From Morinoia aosen (taxonomy: Eukaryota; Arthropoda; Malacostraca; Amphipoda; Talitridae): a DNA stretch of 64,000 nucleotides. Made by a program: the position numbers and the translations under genes. The DNA lies in assembly GCA_030386875.1 (NCBI GenBank), contig CM059567.1, forward strand, positions 59,132,020-59,196,019, read 5' to 3'. How positions within the stretch are numbered: the first letter of the stretch is position 1; each line of letters opens with the position of its first letter. The notes beneath the pieces are model-generated. The model was given only the letters and a program-made list of their open reading frames with translations, did no database searches and was not told the DNA's origin. Below are positions 11,640-25,800 of the stretch, piece by piece.

Positions 11640-13898
11640 GTACATTTAGTTCGAAATCCACGAGCAAAATACACATTGGCCTCATAACAACGAAGCTATC
11701 AGCAGAAATCCAAACTGCTTCGAAAAAAGCAAATGAAATCCACAATAACGGGACTTGAAATAGTGTGATTCAAATCAGAGTCCGGCTAGAGCCTAAACAA
11801 AGCCCACCTGATACAATTAAGGTTATTTAACTCAAAACAACAGTTTGACACACAGCGTTGGAAGTAAAACTCACCTTGATACTCGAAAACAAAATGACGT
11901 TTCATAATGTACAAGAATACAAACTTCTGAAACACGACAGGCGTTCTTGATCGCAATGAAACACGAAAATGAAACGATATTCAACAAATATCATATTAAT
12001 AATGTTCAATAATTCACCAACGCAAATGATCACCAGTTTTTGAAAAACGACCGGCTGTCTCAACTACCTTGAAACACACAAATTAACCCATGTTCAAAAA
12101 TGCACAGGAACAATAGCCAGAGCCGGTAATCTCATATCAGGACATCATTACTTACCGTTATAGAAGCGGTACAACGGCAGCCTCTCGTGTATACGGGACG
12201 ATATTTATTGAGGTATGTAATAATCCTTATAAGTGAAATTTCGCCCATTATTCATTAATAAAGTTTTGTTTCAGATAAGCTGAGATCCTATTGAAAGCTC
12301 GAAATAAAGGCCTTCATTTTGAGCGATGTGTTTTCAGTTAATTGGCACGGATGATTTATGGAAAAAAATTCTAGCAATCACAAGGCTTTGAAAAAACAGT
12401 ACAATCCTACAATGTGCGTCCAAATAATCCATCATATGATTTGGTCAATTCCAATGGAATGGAGAATAGTGCAGCATTTTAAATATGTTCAATACGTTTA
12501 TACATGCAAAATAACATAAAAATGGCCATGCTTGAATTCGAGAGCGGCTGAACACACATGTTTACATTTACATCAAAAACTGTGAATAGAAAAGATTTAG
12601 GTACGAGAACCGAAATACAGAACAGAAGCGCCTGAGAAAACAGTCAACAACGTTTTCTTAGTGTAAATTCTGCAAAGGTAATTATCCGCGCTAGGGAAAA
12701 AATATCGAAACGCATTTTGGGTTTTAAAGTAGAATTTCAATGAAAATGAAGAGAAAATGAATGAAAATGATAAAACCAACAGGAGCAAACTGCTCTGTGG
12801 AGTGAAATGCAGCAAATTAAATTCATCATTATCAACAACCAGCAGCAATAGCGTTACGACAAATAATTTCATGAAAAATAGACTATTCATTACAAGATCG
12901 TCCTGTAGACAAGATAATGAAGAATTTAACCAAAATACCAGCACCAAGCGAACAGAAGGAAAATTTTGAAACATATGTGAAAGATCCAAAGTTTGCTTTT
13001 GCGAAAATAGAAAGCCAAATTTTATTATAGAATAGATATACATTTGAACAATTTCACGAGCGTCTACCGATTTGTTGTTAATCGGCAAGAAAATTAATTG
13101 CTGATTTGTTGTTTATTGCTCAGAAATTATTCCTTGACATGATAGGTTTTGGTACGTGTTGATTGGACGAAAATAACTGTTTATATAGTGTTGATTGAAA
13201 AGGAATTCGTTTCTGACATGTAGTTAAATGTTTTTGATATATTGCAGATTGGATGAAAGAGAACGATACAAGTTACTTTCAATTTTTGTTGATATTTCCT
13301 TTACTATTTACTTCATGTGTTGCTTTCTCACCCATTTTTGTAAAAAATTCATTTAAATAGTTAGTTTAATCGATCAATCGATAAACTTAAATCGATTAAA
13401 ATTTTAACCGATTCCAAAATTTCCAAAAGTAAGACAATAGTAGACAAATATCAACTGCCGCTACATAACTCCCCTTGAAACCAATTGAAGTCGCATTCGC
13501 TCTAGAGAAGAATTGTAACAAGCGGAGTAGCAATAGTATAAATAACGGAATAATAATCATAGTTATATGACACAAAAGACACCACAAAAACATGCACGAA
13601 ATGGCGATCTCACCGTTCAACACCGCCAAATGGAGCGCCATCTCTGCAGATGATAAAATGCAAAACATGACAAGGGTGACACAGTGCTACTATTATCATA
13701 ATTATTGCTGTTATTATTGTTGTAGCTATTATCGTTGTAGTAGTTGCTATTATTACTGTTGTTATCGCTATTATTATTTTAGTTGTTTAACCCCCGTAAC
13801 CACTATCAAGCGATCGTGATCGTGACCAATGTTTAATGCTCAATCACTGAGACACAGCATTAAATTACTTTTCCAAGACAATTTCAAGTGTATTTAAA
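11640..13898. other. intron sequence without recognisable genes
   Basis: AT-rich. A 163-codon open frame on the minus strand (12597-13088) is rich in Phe/Leu because the plus strand is A-rich; it has no family resemblance I recognise and no splice partner in CAP. A GTT/TAT-type simple repeat (tattattgctgtt...) lies at 13683-13785. Confidence 0.5.
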
Positions 13899-14072
13899 TC
13901 TGTACTATAATAAGAACCGCGTCCGTCTGCCCGAAGCCAGCTGAAAGTGTGTGACGAGCGTATCTGATACAAGCGCGGCCTCATCAACTCTCGAAAGATT
14001 GAATTATTTCATTTCTTACGGCCTTTCTTTCATTTCGCCTTCTTTCTAATTTGTAATAAAGGGGGGTGGACT
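13899..14072 (+). mobile_element. Helitron-like non-autonomous element (copy 1)
   Basis: Matches 42449-42635 over its length: starts tctgtactataataagaacc, ends ggggtggactat. See the second copy for better ends. Confidence 0.4.
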
Positions 14073-14255
14073 ATATAGTATAAATAGTATTATCTGTTGA
14101 TGCATTACGGCCTACAAAACTTTCACTCAATACATAAATGCGTGTCATACCACAGTTTGTCATGACATGAAAAAATGGAATTTTATCCCCACAAATTTCA
14201 ACATTACCTAAAGTAAGGTGAAAAGCCCACATTATCAATATCATTATATAAGAAA

Positions 14256-14560
14256 GTTTTAGCCTCCCTTTACCACGACAAAGATGTTCGAAGAGAGGAA
14301 GGATGAAGGCACCATTTAGTATGGAGTTGAGGGAACGTGGAATCTATGCACAAGGTGCACAGAAACAGTAAGCTAAGAAAGAAGTTCATGAAACAAGAAA
14401 AAGTTGAAGAAGAAAGTGGTAGGTGCTGAAAAACAGGACAGCAGTGAACCGAAAAAAGATGGTCCGTAACAAAACAAAAACCTATTCAATTTTGACACAA
14501 AGAAAAACTACTTAACCTTTAGCTCGGTTGGGCCCTCACAGGGCAGGTCGCGCTAATGAA
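14256..14560 (-). mobile_element. retroposon copy 8
   Basis: Good match through tail junction, core and the tagctcggttgggccctcaca head; truncated after about gggcaggtcgcgctaat. Confidence 0.6.
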
Positions 14561-14692
14561 AAGCACATAATAAAGTTTAATGCGATGAAATGCATTGCAA
14601 TCGCATGGAAGGCTGATCAGAGGCGTCAAGTTACAATTTGTTTCTCGCGATGGCTCACTTCAGCAGCGAGGAGCCTGTGTTCTGTCTGATAC

Positions 14693-14745
14693 GTCAGATT
14701 AGATTAGATTATAGGTTAGTTTAAGCCTCCCTAACCGCTATAATT
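14693..14745 (-). mobile_element. retroposon tail fragment (copy 9)
   Basis: Only the tail: three agatt units, then gttagtttaagcctccctaa. Extreme 5' truncation, as expected for a retroposon. Confidence 0.5.
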
Positions 14746-14809
14746 CTGACACGTCAATATGGGCAGAGAAATGGCCATTGGGTGCCTTTGGAACTATCCG
14801 GGAACCCCC

Positions 14810-15115
14810 CATGAAAATGACGCTACTAAAAATTATCAGGATTATGTAATGAAAATGATGCTACTAAAAATTATCAGGATTATGTGATGAAAATGACTCA
14901 ACCAAGAATTTCTAAGAGTGTGTAACGACAATGACGATTGCAAATCTTAAGGAGAATGTAATGAAGATGGATTGCTTGAAAATTGTAATGGGTGCGTGTA
15001 ATGACAGTGAGTGAATAATAATTGTAACGGGCATGTTCTGAAGATGGTTGAATTGGAAATTGTGAGGACTGTAATGAGAATGAATACACTAAAAATTGAA
15101 TATGGGCGCATAAGT
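14810..15115. repeat. about 52-bp degenerate array (six copies)
   Basis: Units of gtaatgaaaatgatgctact + aaaaattatcaggatt, decaying toward higher coordinates. Confidence 0.75.
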
Positions 15116-15119
15116 GTTT

Positions 15120-16729
15120 CTATGAATGGAAGTGTAAAAGAGCAAGTGTAAACAAGTATAATTTTATTAATTCACTTGTGATCTAGTCCGAGGACAATTT
15201 TCAATTACAACTCTAAAATTTCTTTAGAAAGTTCTTGTGAATAGTCAAACATTCACTTCAAAATAGGTGCACGAGGGTGCTTCAAAGGTGCACGAGGTGA
15301 AAGGCATAAAAACACCAAATCATCTACACAAAATGAACTACACAATCTCAACTTTATCCCATAACGCTGCACTCAAAGGTACTTGGTGTGAACAAAAACA
15401 GTTTTACAGATTTTAAGTTAATCTGATACATCGGGTCAGAGTAACACAATGAAGAAGAAACTGAACAAGTATCAAAGCACGAGACCGCTCACTTGTGCAG
15501 CTCAATAAGAATGTAAATGACATTTAAATTCTCGAATTTAGTCCTAAATGAGAAAAATGAGATGAAATGAATGGTAAAAATGAAAATAAATAACTTACAG
15601 GGGGCCTTCAACGCCGCAATAGCCTCACACCGCATCACCACAGCGTCTAAAAACAACCGCTTGAACTAAGTTTCATCAGTCTGTTCGACGTTATGTTGAT
15701 ACGCCCAGGTAAGTTTCTTCAGTCTACTTTAAAGTATGTCACCATCACAAGCCCGCCGGTAAGCCACCAAGTTACATTCTTCCGCCAAAGAAGCATTAGT
15801 TGGTGCACTTCACATCGACCCCAAGGTTAAGTATATTAGGTTAAACATAACTGTACGCTTTAAAAATAGCTGGATGATAGGATGTCATAGAAGTCGCTGA
15901 ACTTATTCGGGCCCACAAGTAGCTATACTTAAATGTGTCCATTGTACTTGACTTAAGATACAATCTATTGCTGTATCCCTTGTGGTAAATAAATTGTTTA
16001 AATTGTTTGATTTCGTCGATAGGCAGCAGGTATGTGTTTTCTTTATAGTTGTGTCTTTAGAGGGCGATAATCAACAAATACGTCGCACCCTCACGCAAAT
16101 AGATATTGAAATGCCAACTATAACGAAGAAAATTCTCATGAAAAAAAATGAGACTTAATTTTTCTCGACAAATCGTATTTTTGACCTTCTTGCACAGCTC
16201 AATAAATCGTTGAGCTAATGAAAATATCCTTAACGTAGACGTGATTTGAAAAGATGACGTGCGCCACAAAGAAACGTAAGCTATTAAAATTGTTGATAGT
16301 GTTTAGTCATTTAAATTAGTAAATTTGAGTACTAAAATCACACCGATCAATAATTCAGTAAAAGATTCATAGATCCACTCCCATCCAACAAATAAAAAAG
16401 ATTACTAAGATGAGGTTTTAATTTCGTGACCAACCCACTTTGAGTAGGTTGAGGCCAAACAAATATTGCTCGAATGAGATCCGCCAAGCGTTCACATAAA
16501 TTTCAAGAGAAAAAAAATTCTGTGATAAAACCAAACAAACCTCTGAAGTAATAAAAAGGGTAAAACAAAAGCATTTCCAGGTAGATCCCATGTCCAACTT
16601 CTTCACTTGGGCATTTACGATTTTAGCCGTTGGTTCTGTATAGGGCGGCGAAAATTGAACATGCAAGGCGAAAAAATCAAACTGGGACCTCAAACATTCA
16701 GAGAGAAAGAGAAAGTGAGCAAGACTCAC
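15120..16729. other. intron downstream of CAP exon 9
   Basis: No gene recognised. A short open block with splice-like edges (15600-15650, minus) has a phase that does not fit exon 9 and was not accepted. The remainder is AT-rich single-copy sequence. Confidence 0.5.
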
Positions 16730-16865
16730 CGAGACAGTGTGTCGTTGGGGTCCCACTCGAAGCCAGAGCGTCCTCTTCTGTCGAGGGTGGAGTAGCGCGA
16801 GGAGAGACCGAAGTCTGAGTCGTACCCTTCGGGTTCCGACATGTAGCCGCTGCTTCCGTAGCGGA
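16730..16865 (-). CDS. CAP: CAP exon 9: GYMSEPE / STLDRR segment
   Basis: A 136-nt exon after gcccactggtag and before gtgagt. It reads VRYGSSGYMSEPEGYDSDFG, then LSSRYSTLDRRGRSGFEWDP, then NDTLS plus two bases (CG). The Tyr-rich, acidic GYMSEPE...YDSD and RYSTLDRR motifs look like a conserved tail between SoHo and SH3 regions. This exon ends in phase 2, so the transcript continues to lower coordinates. The minisatellite 16871-17325 begins within a few bases of its acceptor. Confidence 0.82.
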
Positions 16866-19800
16866 CTACCAGTGGGCAACAATAAGATCAGTATTCACGA
16901 AGAACCAACCACAAGGCTCAATATTTATGAAGGGCCAATCACAGGGCTCAATAGTCATGAAGGGCCAATCACAGGGCTCAATGTTTGTGTAGAACCAATC
17001 AAAGAGCAACCACAGCCTCAATCTTTTTGAAGAATTTATCAGTGGGCTCAATATTTAGGAAGAACCAATCAATTGGCTGAATATTTAGGAAGAACCAATC
17101 AATTGGCTGAATATTTAGGAAGAACCAATCAGTGGGCTCAATATTTAGGAAGAACCAATCAATTGGCTGAATATTTAGGAAGAACCAATCAGTGGGCTCA
17201 ATATTTAGGAAGAACCAATCAATTGGCTGAATATTTAGGAAGAACCAATCAGTGGGCTCAATATTTTTGAAGAACCAATCAGTAGGCAACACGGAATCGG
17301 TATTTATGGGAAACCAATCACTAGATAACAACCTGGCATGCTGCATGAGGCCAACGAAGTGTATTCTAACTCACATTTCATGTTCTCAAATTTTGTTATA
17401 CCTAAAATATTTTTGGACATTTCATTTGTAAATGACATCAAAGAGCATGCCTAATTAATACAAAAAGTAACTTTGAAGAATAAGTTTTGCATTAGTGTGA
17501 TAAATAAACACCCGCAGTAGAGCAAGCACTAAATAACATTTATTTATGACTTATATTCTTTCTTGGAAATTTCAGGGGTACAATTACAAAATAAACTAGC
17601 GAAGAAAAATCAATTTAAATTCCCTTTATAACTATCAATAAAATAAAGAATTCCGTGTTTACAATTGGTATCATAAGAATGTAAAATTTTATGATGAATA
17701 ATAACGCTCTTGCGTTACACGCTTTTTAATACTCAAATTTTGTGTCAACTTCGAGCTAAATATCAACGATAATCAAATGCAGCCAATTAAAAGGAATATA
17801 AATGCCTTGTAGTAGTGTCAATGTTAACAATGTAATCCGACAAAAGCTGTTGTAAAAAATTTATTAGTTCTTAAATATCACGGCAAAAATTGACAAATGT
17901 TAGTTCCAGGAACGAATCAAGTTCTCGATAAAGTAAGAGTAAAATGTAAACCATTTGCCTGGACGAAAATAATAATCCACACTCACGGCATTTTTTATTT
18001 TTTTTATTCGATGCGACATTGGATTAACAAAAAACTGCATAAGTGTAAAAATAACTAAAGTTTAGTAGTCAAACCATCGATGCGTGCTTTTATACCTTAC
18101 TAGATAACCTAGAAAATGCACGCTACAGGCAGGCAGAAGTGAAGGGTTAATTATCTGACTACAGTAACGTGCAACTAAAATAAGTGACTAATTGCAGGCA
18201 ATTTATGTTAGTGCTGCTGAGCTCAGCGCGCTGAACTAAAGAAAATGAAGAAATTGAACGGAAAGCCAGAAGTTGGCAGAACATTGGAAGGCTGGCGAAA
18301 TCAATGGGACATGAGAAAAAATTAAAACCAGTGGTCGAGTCTTTTTTGTACCTGAAAAAATTAGCATTGGATATTAAAAAATTAGTAGCGTCTCTGCGTC
18401 GGTTGAAGAACTGATAAAAAAATATATATCCTCTACAGTTGCGTTTGAAATTAGCATCAATATTTCATCGCAGACAAAAATGCGAACAGGTTTTTGAAGT
18501 CGAAAATTAATTTTTTTCTATCCCTTCATCAACAGAGCAAGTCACTGGAGCTTCATAATGCAAGTATGTTGAGCTCGTGACTTCTGAAGCCAAATTTAAC
18601 TTGGGTGTACTTTGCACATTAACCTACAACTTTCATGCTTGCGACGTGATTATAGTCTAAACCATTCATGGAACAACACTGCGTTGAATATTGAGAGCGT
18701 CATCTAATTTAGTCCGTTGGATATATAATGCGTAATCTAATATAGTCCGTTGGATATATAGTGCGTAATCTAATATAGTCCGTTGGATATATAATGCGTA
18801 ATCTAATATAGTCCGTTGGATATATAATGCGTAATCTAATATAGTCCGTTGGATATATAATGCGTAATCTAATATAGTCCGTTGGATATATAGTGCGTAA
18901 TCTAATATAGTCCTTTGGATATATAATGCGTAATCTAATATAGTCCGTTGGATATATAGTGCGTAATCTAATATAGTCCGTTGGATATATAATGCGTAAT
19001 CTAATATAGTCCTTTGGATATATAATGCGTAATCTAATATAGTCCGTTGGATATATAGTGCGTAATCTAATATAGTCCGTTGGATATATAGTGCGTAATC
19101 TAATATAGTCCTTTGGATATATAATGCGTAATCTAATATAGTCCGTTGGATATATAGTGCGTAATCTAATATAGTCCGTTGGATATATAATGCGTAATCT
19201 AATATAGTCCTTTGGATATATAATGCGTAATCTAATATAGTCCGTTGGATATATAGTGCGTAATCTAATATAGTCCGTAGAATATATAGTGCGTAATCTA
19301 ATATAGGCCGTAGAATATATAGTGCGTAATCTAATATAGTCCGTAGAATATATAGTGCGTAATCTAATATAGTCCGTAGAATATATAGTGCGTAATCTAA
19401 TATAGGCCGTAGAATATATAGTGCGTAATCTAATATAGGCCGTAGAATATATAGTGCGTAATCTAATATAGTCCGTAGAATATATAGTGCGTAATCTAAT
19501 GTAGTCCGTAGAATATTTAGTGCGTAAACTAATCTAAAGAAAACACAATCGCCAGTTCAATCCACTAAGATTGCGTATAACTCGACATTAAGTATTAAGC
19601 ATCCAGTGTGATGAGTTACCTCGACTGCGCGGCCGACGAAGCGGGTCTGAGTCAAAAGCAAGAAATCAATTGCAAGTCCAGTCACATCAACGAACCAAAT
19701 TACAAGAAAAGCCAGCACCTCACAGAAATCAATGGGGGGCGTTTAGCCTGGAACGCCATAAACCTGGTCGTAATGCAGTGAAAATTTAAATAGATCTTTC

Positions 19801-22800
19801 TCATCAATATGAGATGTACTGGCGTACAAATTGCAGATATACAGTGTATTCATACTATTATCAAATAGTAGAAGAAAATACAATGGGAACATAATTGGGA
19901 AAATTTATTATGTTTCAGTTGATTCAACGACAATTCAGGAAAAAGCATAAGAATTTTTTTCAGAGGAAAGTCTCATTTGTGAATGTCTCGAGGTATTGAG
20001 AAAAGGTTTTACGGAGGTGAGAACCGAAAGGTTTTGCTTGACAGTTCGGACCAATTTTTCGCTGAGAGTCAGTGGAGGTAAGAAGTACTGAAGAGTGAGG
20101 GCAGTCGTCACAGCGCTGAGAAGCGAAACGTATAATTTATAACTTTGTGCATGTTCAGAAATAAGAATAACTTAAAATAAGATAAAATCACAGGCAACGT
20201 CAACTCCAAGCTGTGATTGTCGAAATTTCATAAATTTTCACTTGGGAGTATATAGACGTGAATAATTTAGCACTTTTGAATGGTAGAACTAAAATGACCT
20301 AAAGACCGTTATTGAAGCTAAGAAATTCATCTTAATTTATTGGTTATTCACCAGCTGTTAATATGCGATGAGTATCGTTCAGGATCGTAAAATATATCAA
20401 AGAATATTTTTAAAATTCACGTGAATAATTCTCAGAAAAAAATCAAATTAGCAGGGTCCACATAATCAGGTAACAGCAAATTTCAATTCAAAATAAAACT
20501 TGTATAAGCCAGATCGTTAAATTTACATCGACCAGTCATCAATATTTACACGAGAATGTGGTCAGAGTCGAATCTCAAGAAGCGTCGCGGTAATCATTTG
20601 CAGTACAAAACAACGAGCAGCTTGGAGAACACGTCTTTCGCAAGCAAATAATCTTCCATACGAATGCAGGCACAGACATGAGCAAATAGAAGAACTGAAA
20701 TCAATACCAGAGTTAGCTTGCTAAATAAATCAGCTAAGATCTAACAACAAGTAGGAGTGCGTCTGTACCTCTGGGAACTTTATATTTCACCGTCACGAAA
20801 TCGTCTGCAAGAAAATATAGGCAAAGAACGTTAATATGCGGCCTGCATTATAGTTCTGTAGAACATGAGGACTGTTCAATGCAAGGTGACTTGGTGTAGG
20901 AAGGAGAAAAGCAACAGCCACTCATCACAGCTGAGTGCTAAATTAGTAAAGGAATTACATCTCAGGCGCAAATGGTGAAATGTTTAAAGTGATTTATATA
21001 AAGCCTGATAAGTAGAGCCGAGTGTTTTACACTGGAGAAGTAGGGATAAAGACATAGAAACATTTTATTCGAAAGAATGGCAGTAGGTTCTGAACGGAGG
21101 AGATTGAGATGTATGATAGAGAAATGAATAAGGTGTAGATCGCACGTTACAGTCTTAACAGCGGGTAGATCGTAGAATGTACAGTAACGTGTACATTGCA
21201 GAGCACTTAGCAGAGTGTATTTGTAATGCACACCACATACCGTTGTGTAAATAAACGTCAGGTATTGAGATCTATACACAAACAAATGAAGTTCAGTATC
21301 ACGTTCTGAGAGATGAGCTGACATTTCAGAACGTTAAAAATTCAGACAAAGCTGTAGAATCAATCATATATAATTTACAGGAATAAATTGAGCAGCAACA
21401 TATAAAAGAAAGTAGTGAAATGTTTCAGAAATACGGAGATAGGAAATTAGCTTCCGTGTCCTACAAAATATTAATGAAGCAAATGAACGAACACTAATAT
21501 ACGACACTTTCCTTACATCAAATGTACTTTCATTGTCATACGTTTAATTTTTATACACCAAAAATAGGAATGTTAGCACGCCACCTTTTTGCATCAAGAT
21601 TACGCATATTAATTCATCACTACATTCAATTAATTAATTTTATTTTTTTCAATTAAATTTTTAATCGTTTCTCAAATGAAAGGTAATTTTAAACCTGAGC
21701 ATCTATAAGTTCATATCATCAGTTACTTACATACACTTTATAAAAATTTATCGACCACCGTCATGCGACATGCTTCGCTGAAGTTTTAGAGAGCGAACAC
21801 CATTTCAGTAATTAAATGCTCTTATTTGTGAAAGTAAAATGTTCTTAATAGAAAAAAATATCAACAAGAACTAAATACGAGTCACTCGTACCTGACATTG
21901 AACCACATAACTAAACTACACGACAGAGTTCGCCACTGCGTAAAAATCTCTTAAAAGCTAATTGTAAATTACAGTACTAAACAAAATGAGGTCTTGAACT
22001 CAAAGAAAAAAAATAAAACAGAAATTATTAAAATTTAGTCTCTGGCTCGCAGAATATTAGTCTTCTGCCTCGATAAAATTACTTGGAGTTTTATTAATCT
22101 GCTTTCATCAAAAAGTCAAGCTTTCAATACAGTGGAGAATTCATCAGAAATTGAAGAAGTGCACTGCAATATTATTTTCAAGCTGTCATAATCAAAGCTC
22201 GTTATCCCAGACACGGACCCAAATGAGAAGCTTGATGTACTCGTCTCTTAAACTCTCAAGCAATCAGAAATTGTGGGATATGTATTTTTGCTTTTAAAAA
22301 TACTTTTTGATGGAACAGTTTTGGCAAAAATGAGGGAGACAACGAAAGGGTATTCGATTGCACAGCAACGAGAAGTTGTGGGGGTATGTATTTTTGCTCT
22401 TAGAAATGCCTTTTGATGAAGCTGTTTGGCAAAAATGAGGGAAAAATGAAAGGGTATTTAATTCCACCAAACAATGACTTGACACTCACCGTCTTTCACT
22501 TTGTGCAGTGAGTCGAACATCTTCCTGTACCAGTCGCCCTGGTATTCTGACTTGACTCCCTGGAGAAAAGCACGATATCAAGCTCTTAATTTGATGGAAA
22601 CTTTTCATGCAAACACAGAAGTTAAATTCACGAAATGCTTGGCAAGCGCAACGCAAGAAAAACTCCCTATGTCAAGAAGTAGGTAGCGCTTCATCAGAAG
22701 CTTAGGCGATTAACTTCTCTGCAACAACTCAAAATTAAAAAACATCGCTAATTCAATAGAAGAAGATGAGCTATTTCCTTCCGCTGTATAATGTAAGACG

Positions 22801-25800
22801 ACACTTGGAATAAAAAATACATATAACATAAGAACACCACATGAACAAGACACAAGGAACAGTCAACAAATTTACGTACACAATACAAAACCATTTTCTA
22901 ACACGACAGTTCACAAATGAACAAGCAGAATATACAAAAAAAAACATTTTCCAAACACGAGTACAGTTCTGAAGAAAGAAAAATGTTCTTGCGCTAGCAA
23001 AGTGAAATTCTTCCCTCATTCTTCGGGCACAAATTACATTAGACAACGCATGCACAAAACAAGTACCAAACCTACTGGCACAAGTCGCTTCGCGTACCAC
23101 TTTGACTCTGAAGCTGTACATAGGCTACCACTCGGTAAATTGTTCATTTACGGATCGGAATATAAAAATAACTATTTTGCTACCTTTTCCAAAAAAAATT
23201 AGAGTAAAAGGTAACATATTATGGTTCAACTGTATTCTTTATACTTTTTAAAAAGTTTGAAACTGTACTAGAGCAGAAAAGCAAGTTTTTCAAAACGACT
23301 TCTTCTAGCCTAACAACGTGTGACTAAGCGTTCGTGTTCTGAGGAAATCAATGGTGAGGAAGCCAAAATTTTTTGCTGCGTTGAATGAAAGTTCCAAATA
23401 GCTTCTGCTTCTCTCATCACAAAATGAAAACTGAGGAAGGATAGAAGCCAATAAGCTCCTTAATAAAGATACCGATAACTAACCTTCTCGTTGAGTGTTG
23501 ATTTTTAGATAACAACTCAAAACATTTAGTGCATGGCGTTGTTCAAAATCATCATACTTCTAAAATATAAATATTGAAATATAATTATGAATCAAAATAT
23601 AACTAGTATTAATAAATCTAAAATATAATTATTTCAAATGCAAAAGTAAATACGCATACTACGTATGCAATGTAGGGAAGGACCAACTTTCGAAGCAAGG
23701 TAGTTCAACACTAAGTCCTTGTAGTATCTCAATATAGGCCTTTCAGGCATGATGTCCTTATCACACTTGGTTTGGGATATCGCGGCACCGGCGGAAGCGT
23801 CTTAACCGCAAGACGGAGCCGACGGAAACGCTTGTTGCGGATTGCCCTATGTCTATATCGTACTTGGGTTCAAATGGGTCGGAAGCGCCCTGACCGCACG
23901 CGCCGGAAACCGTGCCTTGGGAGCTCATCGCATTGGTATGCACCGGAAGAGCATTGTTTAACTTCCGAGCGCTATAGCTTATAAGCAGTGTCGGTGTTTG
24001 GATGATTCAGTACAAGAATAGGAACCTAGCTAAGAGTTTCCTTTTCATACTCCTGAAGTTAACGCTTCAGTTACGGTAGTTACAGCTACCGATACTGTAG
24101 TTTGCAGCTACAATTACTTATCCTCATACCGTGATGAAAAACCAAGATACTACAGTCCTACTTCACACCCAAGGGAAAAGACACTCAGAGAAATTTGGGA
24201 TACGAAGCAAAAAACAATTACAATTCATACGGCCCATGCACATATCAACATGAATACAAAATTTTTCGTAATTTCAAACTCAAATAACAATGAGTAAATA
24301 CGTTGGACAAACAGAGAACTAAATAACTAGAATTCATGATTCACTTTCAATGAAAGATCAACAGGCAAGGTTTTTTTACTTTTTAGATCAGCAGCGCATC
24401 CTATGTGTAGTCCAAAACAGGCGCAATACGAAAAAATTCGTATTTTTTACAAACTCGTTTTCAACATCACATCTGCTTTCGTCTCGTCTTTCATCACATC
24501 TTTCATTAAATTTTATTAATTCAATTTATGTCACTAATTCAATTAATTTCACCAATTCAATTAATTTCACCAATTCAATTGATTTCACCTATTCGATTAA
24601 TTTCACCAATTCGATTAATTTCACCAATTCAATTAATTTCACCAATTCAATTAATTTCACCAATTCAATTAATTTCACAAATTCAATCAACTTCACTAAT
24701 TCAATTTATATCACTAAATCAATTAATATCACCAATTCAATTAATTTCACCAATTCAATTAACTTCACTAATTCAATTTATTTCACTAGTTCAATTAATT
24801 TCACCAATTCAATCATTTTCACTAATTCAATTGATTTCACTAATTTTATAATTTCAATTTTACTATTTTTTTTAATTCAAAGGGTAAAACACCGTAGATT
24901 AAAATTGAAAATTCCAATTTATAAAAATTTTATACTAAAAAACATGCATTTTAAACGAGTAGGGATTTGAAAAAAACATGTACTCAGTACATACTCATGA
25001 ACTCGGGTGCTTTCAATGCCCCCTATACATGAAAAGCAGTAGTGCTTTCCGACAAATGTTTCCAGTTCCATGATCACGAAGACTAATATTCTGGTTATCT
25101 CACGAGATCGAATTGAATGAAGCTGCTTCGGGAAAATTAAAATCAGACCTCTAATATCTCCATCAAGCTAAAATAGTTATGTGACCAAAACAACTAAGGC
25201 ATGAACACGTGGTAAGTAATCAATGACTCGAGAACATTTCAAAGAATTAATTGTAGTTAAACAGCAGCTACGAACGACAGCTGTACTCGGGATGCGGGCT
25301 AAAAAGAGGATCATGGCAGCAAAATGAGATCAAATAGTTTCGAAAAGATCATGCTACGACGAGGAAGTTCAAGCCATACAGACCTTTTCGTGTTTGTGGC
25401 TCCTAGAACGTAGCCTGAGTAACCTAAAAAGTCTTAATCTATCCTGCAGCAGCGGGGAAAATCAGAAATGTAAGAACTCATTCTCGAAAAGAAACGCGTA
25501 AACTAGTAAGAATTCTGCTAAAAAATAGTTCATAAGTTATGTACACGAATACCTTTTACCGGAGTAATTTAAATAGGGTTTGAAAGTGGACAACGCTCAC
25601 TTTCTGCTCCATTATTTTGACTCTGAAATCATATATTTCGAAATGGAAAACCCTTAAAAAAATCTTAGGCTGCTGTAGTCGTAGTCAAGGTTATCCTAAG
25701 AAGAATTTAACCGAACCAACAGAATTTGAAGATCTAAAACATTCCAGAGCTGAAAGTAGAATCAATAATCTCGTAAATGTTCCTTACACCAATTTCAGCC

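Noticed and set aside
12597-13088. 163-codon minus frame
   Set aside because: Same compositional cause; no recognisable domain.
15600-15655. Possible CAP exon between tttttag and gtaagt on minus
   Set aside because: The open frame needs a phase that exon 9 does not supply, and the in-phase reading has a stop.
16418-16882. 154-codon minus frame over exon 9
   Set aside because: Different frame from the exon 9 coding frame that joins exon 8; a shadow.
16999-17346. 115-codon minus frame with EPTDWFFLNIQPIDW repeats
   Set aside because: Translation of the 30-bp array.
24350-24970. 206-codon open frame with NSINFT repeats
   Set aside because: Caused by the 18-bp array (multiple of three); flanks lack protein-like composition.
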